A stretch of DNA of 53,696 nucleotides from assembly GCF_001618425.1 (NCBI RefSeq), contig NZ_BDCU01000032.1, positions 1 through 53,696 on the forward strand, given 5' to 3'. This DNA comes from Nocardia fusca NBRC 14340. Lineage in GTDB: Bacteria > Actinomycetota > Actinomycetes > Mycobacteriales > Mycobacteriaceae. Both the position numbers and the translations under genes were made by a program. Numbering within the stretch: the first letter of the stretch is position 1; each line of letters starts with the position of its first letter. The notes beneath the pieces were generated by a model, which was given only the letters and a program-made list of their open reading frames with translations, searched no databases and was not told the DNA's origin. This document shows, piece by piece, positions 10,091 through 19,031 of the stretch.

Positions 10091-13000
10091 TCAGGAAGGC
10101 GGCTCCCCGGCCGCCGCGCCGAGCGCGCCCAGCCACTGCCGCATCCGCTCGGCCACCACCGGTATCGCGTCGTCGATGACGGTGAGATGGTCGGCCGGGA
10201 TCTCGACGGTCTCGCCGCGGTGCTGCCACTGCGGAACCGGTTCGGGCAGTCCGAGTCCCGGCATGGTGGTGGTGGCGCGCAGGACCAGTGTCGGGGCGGA
10301 GATCGGCAGCGCGGGCCGGCTGCCGTAGACCCGCGCGTAGCCGGCCATCACCACCAGCGAGCGATCGTCCACGGCGATCAGCTCGTGACCGCTGTCGAGG
10401 GCCAGGCCGAGGGCGCTGGCGAAGACCGCGCGATTACCGGCTTCGTCGTCGGGTGAGTAGGTGTCGATCATCGCGACACCCAGCGCCGGCCGTCCCCGTT
10501 CGGCGAGCCGGCCCGCGAGTCCGTGCGCGAGGGCGCCGCCGATGGAGTACCCGGCCAGGACGAAGGATCCGGCGCCGACCGTGTCCAGGGTGACCTCGGC
10601 GAGCTGATCGAGCAGCCCGTCCCAGGACGCGGGCAGCGGCTCTCCCGGCCGGGTCCCGGGCAGCCACAGCGCGTGCACACCGAATTCGGCGCCCAGTTCC
10701 CGGGCCAGTTTCCCGAACTGGTGCGGCCCGTTGCCGATCAGGAAGGACGGCACGCAGATCACCGTCGGTCCGCCGCCGCGGGCCAGCAGCATCGGCTTGC
10801 CGATATCCCCCGGTTCGGCCGGGCGGTCGAACGCGACGGTCAGTTCCGCACTCTGGATCAGCAGCGGCAGTACCTCGTCCACGGCGCCGCGCCGATGGGC
10901 CGCCACGACCAGATCGGTGAGGCTGCCCCGCGGGCCCGAGGTCGCGGCGGGCGCCGCCGCCGGTTCCGGCCCGGCGGCGGCCAGCCGCGCGCCCAGCATC
11001 TCGGCGACCGCCGCGGCGGTGGGATATTCGAACACCAGCGTCGACGGCAGCGTCAGCCCGGTGATCGCGGCGAGCCGGTTGCGGAACTCCACCCCGCCCA
11101 GCGAATCGAAGCCCAGTTCGGCGAACAGCGCGTCGGGGTCCACCTCCGCGGCCGAACTGTGCCCGAGCACCAGCGCGGCCAGCGACCGGATCTCGTGCAG
11201 GACCAGCTCGTAGTGCTCGTCTTCGGGTACCGCCGCGAGCCGCTGCGCCAGCGACCCGGTCTCCGCCGCCGGCGCGGCGGCCGGGGCCCGCACCAGATCG
11301 CGCAGGACCGGCGGCAGCACCCCCGACCGCGAGAGCGCGGTGAGCGCCTCGGTATCGAGCAGTGCGGTGAGCGTCAGCGGGTGCGCACCGGCGAGCGCCC
11401 GGTCGAACAGGGCAAGACCCGTCTCCGCGCCGAGGGGCACCAGACCGAGCCGGGTGCGGATCTGGCGCACCATGTGCTCGGCTCCCGCCTCGCCCAGCCC
11501 GGCCGCCATCCCGATGGTCCACAGGCCCCAGGCCAGTGTGTGCGCGGGCAAACCGGCTTCGCGGCGCTGCTGGGCGAGTGCGTCCAGGAAACGGTTCGCG
11601 GCCGCGTAGTTGCCCTGCCCCTGTCCGCCGAGCAGCGGCGCGGCCGAGGAGAACATCACGAACGCCGCCAGATCGTGGTCACGGGTGAGTTCGTGCAGAT
11701 TCAGCGCGGCATCGATCTTCGGCCGCAGCACCCGGTCCAGCTGATGCGGGGTCAGCGTGTCGATCGTGGCGTCGTCGATGACGCCCGCGCTGTGCACCAC
11801 CGCGGTCACCGGATAGTCGGGGCCGACCGAGTCCAGCAGGGCGGCCAGCGCCGCACGGTCGGCGACATCGCAGGCGGCGACCCGCACCCGGGCGCCCGCC
11901 GCAGTCAGTTCATCGACCAGTTCGCCGGCCTCCGCGGCCGCCGGTCCGCGCCGGGAGACCAACAGCAATTGCCGCACCCCGTGCGCCGCGACCAGATGCC
12001 GCGCCACCAGCGCGCCGAGTCCTCCGGTACCGCCGGTGATCAGCACGGTCCCGGTACCGAAGGTCACCGGCCGCGCGTCCGGCGCACCGGCCCGCACCAG
12101 CCGGGGCACCAGCGCACCGGATTCCCGGACGGCGATCCGGGGTTCGCCGAGGGCGAGGGCATCGCGTACCGCGCGGGAGGTCAGCGGGCTCGTCCCGGCG
12201 TGGTCGAGCTGGACGATACGTCCCGGATACTCCGCTTGCGCGCACGCCAGCAGACCCGAGACGGCCGCCGCCGCCGGATCGCAGAACTGTCCCGGTATAT
12301 CGGCGGCATCGCTGGTCACCGCGACCAGCGTGCGTTCACGGGTCCGCTCGTCGGCCAGCCAGGAGCGCACCGCCGCCAGGGCGGCGCCGACCCGGGACCG
12401 GGCCGCCGCGGCGGTGTCCCCGGACCCGCCGGCCTCGTCGGTGCGCCAGACCACGATCCCGGGAGCGTCGGGCGCCGCGAGCAGCGCGCCCAGATCCGGG
12501 TACTCCTCGGCGTCACCGGTGACGGGCACCGCGCCCACCGCCGCGAGCCGGCCGCGCGATCCCCCGGTCGGTGCGGGGGCCGGGGTCCAGGTGAGGGTGT
12601 AGAGGGGATCGGTACCGGTCCGGGACCGGTGCAGCATCCGGGTGTCGACCGGCCGTGCGAGCACCGATTCGATCGTGATCACCGGGTTCCCCGCGATATC
12701 GACGGCGTCGACGCGGACCGAGTCGGTATCGACCAGCCCGACCCGCACGCGCACCGCGCCGGCCGCGGGCCGGGACAACCGCACCCCCGCGTAGGAGAAG
12801 GGCAGCGGCACCTTCCCCGCGTCGGTATCGGCGAGCCGGTCCAGGGCGGGATGGAAGGTGGCGTCCAGCAGTGCCGGGTGGATGCGGAACGGCTGTCCGT
12901 CGAGCCCTTCCGGCAGTCGCAGCTCCGCGTACACCTCGTCACCGGAGGTCCACGCCTCCCGGACATCCTGGAAGGCCGGACCGTAACCGAATCCCATATC

Positions 13001-16000
13001 GGACAGGCGCTCGTACAGCCGCACCGGGTCCAGTGGTTCGGCGCCCACCGGCGGCCACACCCGCGCGTCGAACGCCGGCGCGACGACCCCGGTCGGGCCG
13101 GGCGCCAGCACCCCAACCGCATGGGTCGTCCACGCGGTATCGCCGGTGGATTCGCCGGCGGCGCGGGAATGCACCGTGAACCGGCGCCCGCCGTCGCTCG
13201 CGGCGGCCTCCACCACGACCTGGATGTCCACGGCGGCCTGGTCGTCGAGTAACAGCGGCGCCTCCAGGACCAGCTCCCGGACCGTCTCCGCGGCGAGCCG
13301 GTTTCCGGCGTACAGGGCCAGTTCGACGAAACCGGTGCCGGGCACCAGTACCGTTCCGAAAACCGCGTGGTCGGCGAGCCACGGGTGGGTGCGGGTGGAG
13401 ATCTGTCCGGTGAACAGCCACTCGTCCCGGCCGGCGAGGGCATGGGCGGCGCCGAGCAGATGTCCCACGGGCTGTCCCGGCGTACCGGTCCCCGGTTCCA
13501 GCCAGTACCGCTGACGCTGGAAAGCGTAGGTGGGCAGCTCGGCCCGGTGGGTGGCGCGACCGGCGAACAGCGGGTGCCAGGACACCTCGATCCCGGCGTT
13601 GTGCGCTTGGGTGAGCATCCGGGTGAACTGGACGACCTCGCCGGCCGTCCGCCGGGCCGCGGCCACGACGAGCGACCCGGCCTCGATCTCCGGGTGGTCG
13701 GCGAGACATTCGCGGGTCATCGCGGTGAGTACCGCGTCGGGGCCCAGTTCCAGGAAGCGCCGCGCGCCCGATTCGACCAGTGCGTCCACGGCCGCCGCGA
13801 ACCGTACACAGCCCCGGACCTGCTCGACCCAGTAGCCCGGTTCGGCCGGGTCCGCCCCGGTCGCCGAGCCGGTGGAGACGATCGGGATCGACGGCGCGTG
13901 GTAGGTCAGGCTCTCGGCAACCGACCTGAACTCCGCCAGCATCGGTTCCATCAGCACCGAGTGGAAGGCGTGACTCACCCGCAGCCGGGAGTTGCGTATC
14001 CCCGCTTCGGCCAACCGCTTCTCCACCGCGTCGACCGCGTCCGCGGTACCGGAGAACACCACCGAGCGCGGACCGTTGACCGCGGCCAGTGAAAGGGTCG
14101 CCGGGTGATCCGCCAGCAGTTCCACCGCGTCCGCCGCGGTGATCCCCGCCGCGAGCATCGCGCCACCGGACGGGAGCGCACCCATCAGTCGGCCGCGGGC
14201 CGCCACCAGCGCACAGGCGTCGCGCACCGACCACACACCCGCCACATGGGCGGCGGCGAGTTCGCCGATCGAATGTCCCGCCACCAGATCCGGTGTGAGG
14301 CCGAACGACTCGACGAGCCGGAACAGCGCGACCTCGTAGGCGAACAGCGCGGGCTGGGTGAACTCCGTCCGGTTCAGCAGTTCCGTCGCCGCCGGATCGA
14401 ACATCAGCGCCTGTAGCGAGCGCCCCAGCAGCGGGTCGAACCGGTCGCACAGCTCGTCCAGCGCCGCCGCGAACACCGGGAAGGCGCCGTAGAGCTCCCG
14501 GCCCATCCCGGCCCGCTGGGCGCCCTGCCCGGTGAACAGGAACGCGGTCCGGCCGGGTTTCGGTCCGGATTCGCCTGCCGCGCCGCGACCCGCGGCCAGC
14601 TCGGTCAGCCCCGCCAGCAGTTGCTCCCGATCGGCGCCGACCACCGCCCCGCGGCGATCCCACCGGGTCCGGTGGCCGAGCAGGGTGGCGGCGACGCTCC
14701 ACAGGTCGGCGGTGGGCCGGTCGAGCAGCCAGTGCCGCAGTCGATCCGCCTGCGCCCGGAGCGCATCGTCGGTCTTCGCGGAGAGCAGCAGCGGGATGGC
14801 GGTGGTTTCCGCGGGCGGCGTCGGGGCACCGGGGGTGGTCGTGTCGCCGGCCGGTTCCACCGGGGCCTCTTCGATGATGACGTGCGCGTTCGTGCCGCTG
14901 ATACCGAACGAGGACACCCCGGCCCGGCGCACCCGCCCGGAACCGGCCGGCCACTGTTCGGCCTCGGTCAGCACCCGCACCGCCCCGGAGGTCCAGTCCA
15001 CGTGCGGGGACAACTCGTCCGCGTGCAGCGATTTCGGCAGCACCTGGTGCCGCAGCGCCTGCACCATCTTGATCACGCCGCCGACCCCCGACGCCGCCTG
15101 CGAATGCCCGATATTCGATTTGAGCGAGCCGATCCGCAGCGGCCGGTCGTCACGCCCCCGGCCGTAGGCCGCGAGCAGCGCCTGGGCCTCGATCGGGTCG
15201 CCGAGCGCGGTCCCCGTCCCGTGGGCCTCCACCGCGTCCACATCCACCGGGCGCAGGCCCGCGTCGGCCAGCGCCGCCGCGAGCACCCGTTCCTGTGACA
15301 GACCGTTGGGCGCGGTCAGTCCATTGCTGGCGCCGTCCTGGTTCACCGCCGAACCGCGCACGATACCCAGTACGGTGTGCCCGGCGCGGCGGGCGTCCGA
15401 CAGCCGCTCCAGCACCACCACGCCCACGCCGTCGGCCCAGGCCACACCGTCGGCGGCGGCCGAGAACGATTTGCACCGGCCGTCGGCGGCCAAGCCGCGC
15501 TGCCGGGCGAAGTCCAGGTACAGCGTGGGGGTCGCCATGACGGTCACCCCGCCGGCCAGCACCAGGGACGCCTCGCCGCGGCGCAGCGCCTGGCAGGCGA
15601 GATGGATCGCCACCAGCGACGACGAACAGGCGGTATCCACGGTCACCGCCGGACCTTCCAGTCCCAGCGAGTACGACACCCGCCCGGAGGCCACACTGGC
15701 CGCCGAGCCGATGGACACATACCCTTCGGCCACCGGCCCCGACGCCTTGGCGATGGTCCCGTAATCCTGATAGGCCACACCCGTGATCACCCCGGTCGCG
15801 CTGCCGCGCAGCGACACCGGGTCGATGCCCGCGTGCTCGAGCGCCTCCCACGAGACCTCGAGCAGTAACCGCTGCTGCGGGTCCATGGCCACCGCTTCCC
15901 GGGGGCTGATACCGAAGAAACCGGCGTCGAAATCCCCCGCGCTCCGGAGAAAACCACCCTCGCGGGTGTAGACCTTCCCGAACCGGTCCGGGTCCGGATC

Positions 16001-16258
16001 GAACAACCCCGCGAGGTCCCAGCCGCGGTCGGTGGGGAATCCGGCCACCGCGTCGGTGCCGGTGGCCACCAGATCCCACAGGTCGTCGGGGGATTCGACG
16101 CCACCCGGGTACCGGCAACCCATCCCGACGATCGCGATCGGCTCGTCGAGTTTCTCCCGCAGTTTCGCCAGATCGTCACGAGTCGTCATCAGCTCGACAG
16201 TGACCTTTTTCAGGTACTCCAACGTCCGGTCGGAAGAGTCACCGGTGCCTTTGTCCAT
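10091..16258 (-). CDS. Modular type I polyketide synthase, terminal module (KS-AT-DH-KR-ACP-TE)
   Basis: Performs the last extension and releases the chain. It has 2055 residues. Residues 1-37 form a charged helical docking segment, so the substrate comes from another PKS protein. KS starts near 39 with Cys211 in DTACSSSL. AT (about 575-917) has GHSIGE and HAFH, the malonyl-CoA signature. DH (about 945-1180) keeps HAVFGTVLVP and HPALLDATFH. KR (about 1400-1600) has GGTGGLG, an IDD motif of the B type and NYAAAN. ACP has GFDSL near 1716. The C-terminal type I thioesterase has Ser1905 in GYSIGG and a late ADHLTVID His, so it should hydrolyse or cyclise the product. It is transcribed first of the two PKS genes although it acts last. 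The Shine-Dalgarno sequence is weak. Domain calls are firm; the product is unknown. Confidence 0.96.
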   Translation of the reverse strand: MDKGTGDSSDRTLEYLKKVTVELMTTRDDLAKLREKLDEPIAIVGMGCRYPGGVESPDDLWDLVATGTDAVAGFPTDRGWDLAGLFDPDPDRFGKVYTREGGFLRSAGDFDAGFFGISPREAVAMDPQQRLLLEVSWEALEHAGIDPVSLRGSATGVITGVAYQDYGTIAKASGPVAEGYVSIGSAASVASGRVSYSLGLEGPAVTVDTACSSSLVAIHLACQALRRGEASLVLAGGVTVMATPTLYLDFARQRGLAADGRCKSFSAAADGVAWADGVGVVVLERLSDARRAGHTVLGIVRGSAVNQDGASNGLTAPNGLSQERVLAAALADAGLRPVDVDAVEAHGTGTALGDPIEAQALLAAYGRGRDDRPLRIGSLKSNIGHSQAASGVGGVIKMVQALRHQVLPKSLHADELSPHVDWTSGAVRVLTEAEQWPAGSGRVRRAGVSSFGISGTNAHVIIEEAPVEPAGDTTTPGAPTPPAETTAIPLLLSAKTDDALRAQADRLRHWLLDRPTADLWSVAATLLGHRTRWDRRGAVVGADREQLLAGLTELAAGRGAAGESGPKPGRTAFLFTGQGAQRAGMGRELYGAFPVFAAALDELCDRFDPLLGRSLQALMFDPAATELLNRTEFTQPALFAYEVALFRLVESFGLTPDLVAGHSIGELAAAHVAGVWSVRDACALVAARGRLMGALPSGGAMLAAGITAADAVELLADHPATLSLAAVNGPRSVVFSGTADAVDAVEKRLAEAGIRNSRLRVSHAFHSVLMEPMLAEFRSVAESLTYHAPSIPIVSTGSATGADPAEPGYWVEQVRGCVRFAAAVDALVESGARRFLELGPDAVLTAMTRECLADHPEIEAGSLVVAAARRTAGEVVQFTRMLTQAHNAGIEVSWHPLFAGRATHRAELPTYAFQRQRYWLEPGTGTPGQPVGHLLGAAHALAGRDEWLFTGQISTRTHPWLADHAVFGTVLVPGTGFVELALYAGNRLAAETVRELVLEAPLLLDDQAAVDIQVVVEAAASDGGRRFTVHSRAAGESTGDTAWTTHAVGVLAPGPTGVVAPAFDARVWPPVGAEPLDPVRLYERLSDMGFGYGPAFQDVREAWTSGDEVYAELRLPEGLDGQPFRIHPALLDATFHPALDRLADTDAGKVPLPFSYAGVRLSRPAAGAVRVRVGLVDTDSVRVDAVDIAGNPVITIESVLARPVDTRMLHRSRTGTDPLYTLTWTPAPAPTGGSRGRLAAVGAVPVTGDAEEYPDLGALLAAPDAPGIVVWRTDEAGGSGDTAAAARSRVGAALAAVRSWLADERTRERTLVAVTSDAADIPGQFCDPAAAAVSGLLACAQAEYPGRIVQLDHAGTSPLTSRAVRDALALGEPRIAVRESGALVPRLVRAGAPDARPVTFGTGTVLITGGTGGLGALVARHLVAAHGVRQLLLVSRRGPAAAEAGELVDELTAAGARVRVAACDVADRAALAALLDSVGPDYPVTAVVHSAGVIDDATIDTLTPHQLDRVLRPKIDAALNLHELTRDHDLAAFVMFSSAAPLLGGQGQGNYAAANRFLDALAQQRREAGLPAHTLAWGLWTIGMAAGLGEAGAEHMVRQIRTRLGLVPLGAETGLALFDRALAGAHPLTLTALLDTEALTALSRSGVLPPVLRDLVRAPAAAPAAETGSLAQRLAAVPEDEHYELVLHEIRSLAALVLGHSSAAEVDPDALFAELGFDSLGGVEFRNRLAAITGLTLPSTLVFEYPTAAAVAEMLGARLAAAGPEPAAAPAATSGPRGSLTDLVVAAHRRGAVDEVLPLLIQSAELTVAFDRPAEPGDIGKPMLLARGGGPTVICVPSFLIGNGPHQFGKLARELGAEFGVHALWLPGTRPGEPLPASWDGLLDQLAEVTLDTVGAGSFVLAGYSIGGALAHGLAGRLAERGRPALGVAMIDTYSPDDEAGNRAVFASALGLALDSGHELIAVDDRSLVVMAGYARVYGSRPALPISAPTLVLRATTTMPGLGLPEPVPQWQHRGETVEIPADHLTVIDDAIPVVAERMRQWLGALGAAAGEPPS

Positions 16259-16355
16259 GTATCACATCCGCAAATTCGAGAAGGGGTTGCCAGAAAGCCC
16301 GGTCCGGGTTTTTCCGGTTTCCAGGAGAATGCTCACGTTGTTTCGATCGACCGGC

Positions 16356-16368
16356 TTTACCCGGTAAA
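16356..16368. promoter_or_regulatory. Candidate operator palindrome upstream of the PKS genes
   Basis: TTTACC-C-GGTAAA, an inverted repeat with 6-bp arms and a 1-bp spacer, lies about 100 bp upstream of the PKS start at 16258. The 223-bp gap (16259-16481) has no other convincing gene or motif, so the PKS promoter is probably here. Function as an operator is inferred from symmetry and position only; no regulator gene for it is seen in the window. Confidence 0.3.
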
Positions 16369-16481
16369 CCAGTACACGGAGCAAAGGGCCGTCATTGTTG
16401 TGGATCAACCGTTGCCGGCTTCACCGCCCAGACGGTTGCGCAGAATGTTTCTTCTCTTCTCGCCCCAGGTCGGCGAGCGCC

Positions 16482-17396
16482 TCAGCCGCGCGGGGCCGAA
16501 GGTATTCGATGTCTTCGGGCGCTGCGCACGGCCGGCGGGGCCTGCCGCACCCATGGTGAAGCATCGATAACATCTTTACGAATTACATTGACAGTTCGTT
16601 TCACTCGGGTAAACGACCCGTGGGCGACATCATCGAATTCACGCACACAATCCGTGGCCACCAGAACCATTTTCCCGTCCCAAGAACGAAACCGCTTCTC
16701 GATCGGATTCCCCGGCACCGCGGAATCCGTGAGTTCACCGACCGGATCCACCGGCCGCGCAATCACAATGCCACCGCGATCGATTTCCCGCAACCGGCCC
16801 GCTATCGGTAACCGGCCCTTCGTCCGAATGACACTGGCACGCAACGTAAGAGAATTTCCGGCGGTGACATCGCCTCGTATCGCCGAGAAGCCCGCGCGCA
16901 CCGCGCCGGCACCCGCGGCCGCCCCGGACCGCCACGCCCCCGACGCCCGGGCCGCCGTCACCACCACCGGCCCCGACCGGATGACCGGATCCGCCACCTC
17001 GACCTCACGCTCGAACTCTCCACATCGCACACATCTGAAAACCGACCGATCAACACGGTCGAAGACGAGTGTGTCAGAGTACGCGCGGATTTGCAGCTCA
17101 GACGCCTGCAACACATCGCCGCACACCACGACCTGAGCCGCCAAAACAGCCGGGACCTGCACTTTTCCGGCGATAGGTGCGTCGGCCGACCTCGGCTCGC
17201 CGCCGCGGTCGGCACCGGCGCCCGGGGCGTTCCGGAGACCGTACGCTGCCGCGGGCACAACTACTCGCGCACGCCGCATTTCAGGGGTGCGGAGTCCGAT
17301 TCGCCTCGACGCAGCCGTCAACCGGGCGGCACGGACGGAAAGGTCCGGGCGCCGCAACTGGGTTACCGTGGGGGCCACGGCCGTCTCACTCGCCAT
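16482..17396 (-). CDS. Hypothetical protein, unrecognised
   Basis: An open frame of 304 codons from the ATG at 17396. Its composition is protein-like: the middle and C-terminal parts alternate hydrophobic and charged residues (for example GKMVLVATDCVREFDDV) and contain a close Cys pair (FRCVRCGEFE). The opposite-strand frame is rich in Ser/Arg/Thr, as antisense frames usually are here. No family is recognised and there is no signal peptide or clear membrane segment. It lies on the PKS strand about 220 bp upstream of the first PKS gene and diverges from the exporter gene, so a role linked to the cluster is possible but unsupported. Third-position GC is lower than in the PKS genes, and it could be a degraded gene. 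The first 60 residues are Arg/Ala-rich and less convincing, so the true start may be further in. Confidence 0.45.
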   Translation of the reverse strand: MASETAVAPTVTQLRRPDLSVRAARLTAASRRIGLRTPEMRRARVVVPAAAYGLRNAPGAGADRGGEPRSADAPIAGKVQVPAVLAAQVVVCGDVLQASELQIRAYSDTLVFDRVDRSVFRCVRCGEFEREVEVADPVIRSGPVVVTAARASGAWRSGAAAGAGAVRAGFSAIRGDVTAGNSLTLRASVIRTKGRLPIAGRLREIDRGGIVIARPVDPVGELTDSAVPGNPIEKRFRSWDGKMVLVATDCVREFDDVAHGSFTRVKRTVNVIRKDVIDASPWVRQAPPAVRSARRHRIPSAPRG

Positions 17397-17534
17397 ACGG
17401 CTCCTTCGGCGACTCGGCTCGCCGAGCGCCACCAAAGGGCAATTTCGCTCAGCATATCGGCCTTCCCACCAGTGGCGAGAAGGTCGGCAGAGGCCTGGAG
17501 CCGCGCTCGGTTCGCGATGCGGCACCATCGGACG

Positions 17535-18845
17535 ATGCGAACCGCTGCCCGCCGGCCCGAGGGACCCGCCGGTCCCCGGCCGGATACCGCCGGGCGGCTC
17601 CCGCCCGACTTCTACCGGCTCTGGAGCGCGTTCACCGCCGGCCAGCTGGGCAGTGCCATCGGCGCGGGCGCGCTTCCGCTGGCAGCGATCCTGCTGGTCG
17701 GCGCCTCCGACCTCCAGGTCACGCTGATGGCGGCGGGCGCCGGGGTCGCCGCGGCCGCGATCGCGCTTCCACTCGGCCCGTTCCTCGAGTTCCGGCGCAA
17801 GCGCCCCGTCATGACGGGTGCGGGTATCACCGCGTGCGCCGCGCTGATCTCGGTGCCGATCGCCGCCCGGTTCGGCGTGCTCACCTACGCGCACCTGTGC
17901 GTGACCGCGTCGGTACAGACCCTGTGCGCCGTCGTCTTCAACGCAGCGCGCGACGCGCACCTCAAAACCCTCGTCCCCCAAGGGCAACGAGTTCGAGCCG
18001 GAAGCCGGCTGGAGACCACCTTCTGGACCTCGACCACCCTGGGCGGCCCGGTCGGCGGACTGCTCGTCACGGTATTCGGGACGACGACCACCCTGATCGT
18101 CGATTCGCTCGGGCACCTGGTGTCGGCGCTCGGTATCCGCCGGATCCGCACACCCGAAAGCCCGCCCGCACAACGGGACGGCAACCGTCCCACCGCGGCC
18201 GGGATCAGAGCGGGCTGGACCTACCTCTTCGCGCACCCCACCCTGCACCGGCTGTTCTGGAACGCCATGCTCTTCGGCGGTTCGCTGGTGCTCATCTCAC
18301 CGTTGCTGGCGCTGCTCATGCTGCGCGAACTGGGTTTCCCGCCGTGGCAGTACGGGCTGGCCCTCGGAATGCCGGGGCTCGGCGGCCTGCTGGGGTCGTG
18401 GTGTGCCCCGCGGCTCGTCGCCCGGTTCGGTGCACACACTGTGCTGCTCGGATCCGGCACGCTGCGCACCTGCTGGCCCGGACTGCTCGTGCTCGCCGGG
18501 CTCGGGCCGCTCGGGCTCGCCGTCGTCCTCGTCGCCGAAACGCTGCTGCTCTTCTGCGCCGGCGTGTTCAACCCGGTGTTCGCCGCCTATCGCACGAACC
18601 ACACCGCAGACGACCATATGGTGCGCGTCGGCACTGCTTGGTCGATCAGCGCCAGATGCGTCCAGCCCGCGTTCATCGCCCTCGGCGGTGTACTCGCGAC
18701 CGCGATCGGTGTACGCGCGGCGATCGGCGTGGCGGCGCTGGCGCTGCCGGTCAGTGCCGCCCTGCTGCCCTGGGGCGGCGCGCGCCGAGACGCGGAGCCC
18801 ACCCCGGTGACCACCGGGGGCCGGCGCGACAATATCGCCCTCTGA
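17535..18845 (+). CDS. MFS transporter (enterobactin-exporter-like)
   Basis: A 436-residue integral membrane protein with 10-12 hydrophobic helices starting near residue 26 (WSAFTAGQLGSAIGAG). A basic loop after the second or third helix (LEFRRKRPVM) and a long central loop (about 205-230) fit the MFS fold. It resembles the efflux MFS members often found beside siderophore or polyketide genes. The start is uncertain: ATG at 17517 and 17535 are both in frame and neither has a good ribosome-binding site; 17535 gives the usual short N-terminus. It is divergent from the gene at 16482-17396, sharing a promoter region of about 140 bp. Export of, or resistance to, the PKS product is a reasonable inference from position, not shown by sequence. 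Confidence 0.88.
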   Translation: MRTAARRPEGPAGPRPDTAGRLPPDFYRLWSAFTAGQLGSAIGAGALPLAAILLVGASDLQVTLMAAGAGVAAAAIALPLGPFLEFRRKRPVMTGAGITACAALISVPIAARFGVLTYAHLCVTASVQTLCAVVFNAARDAHLKTLVPQGQRVRAGSRLETTFWTSTTLGGPVGGLLVTVFGTTTTLIVDSLGHLVSALGIRRIRTPESPPAQRDGNRPTAAGIRAGWTYLFAHPTLHRLFWNAMLFGGSLVLISPLLALLMLRELGFPPWQYGLALGMPGLGGLLGSWCAPRLVARFGAHTVLLGSGTLRTCWPGLLVLAGLGPLGLAVVLVAETLLLFCAGVFNPVFAAYRTNHTADDHMVRVGTAWSISARCVQPAFIALGGVLATAIGVRAAIGVAALALPVSAALLPWGGARRDAEPTPVTTGGRRDNIAL

Positions 18846-18873
18846 GCCTCAGAGCGCGTCTGAGAACTCCGGG

Positions 18874-19031
18874 TCACTTGCGGGTGAGTCGTCTCGAAAG
18901 CGTGGCGATCATGGCGATGTAGACCATGGCCTCGTGGTGATCGGGCCGGGTTTCGTAGTCGCGGACGCAGCGACGGTGTTCGACGATCCAACCGTAGGTC
19001 CGCACGACGACCCAGCGGCGGAGAATCACTA
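18874..19031 (-). mobile_element. IS5-family transposase remnant (C-terminal about 50 residues)
   Basis: The frame ends with RRWVVVRTYGWIVEHRR, then VRDYETRPDHHEAMVYIA and ARRL-like SRRLTRK. This is the typical end of IS5-family DDE transposases (RRWVVERTFxW...RDYERLPxHHE). Only the tail is present; the DDE core is missing. It directly abuts the 3' end of the permease pseudogene. The sequence just beyond the stop (GCGTCTGAGAACTC) looks like an IS5-type terminal repeat. The element cannot be active. Confidence 0.75.

Noticed and set aside
16588..17136. Plus-strand frame of 182 codons in the cluster edge region
   Set aside because: Ser/Thr/Arg-rich, antisense to the more protein-like minus frame; no ribosome-binding site.
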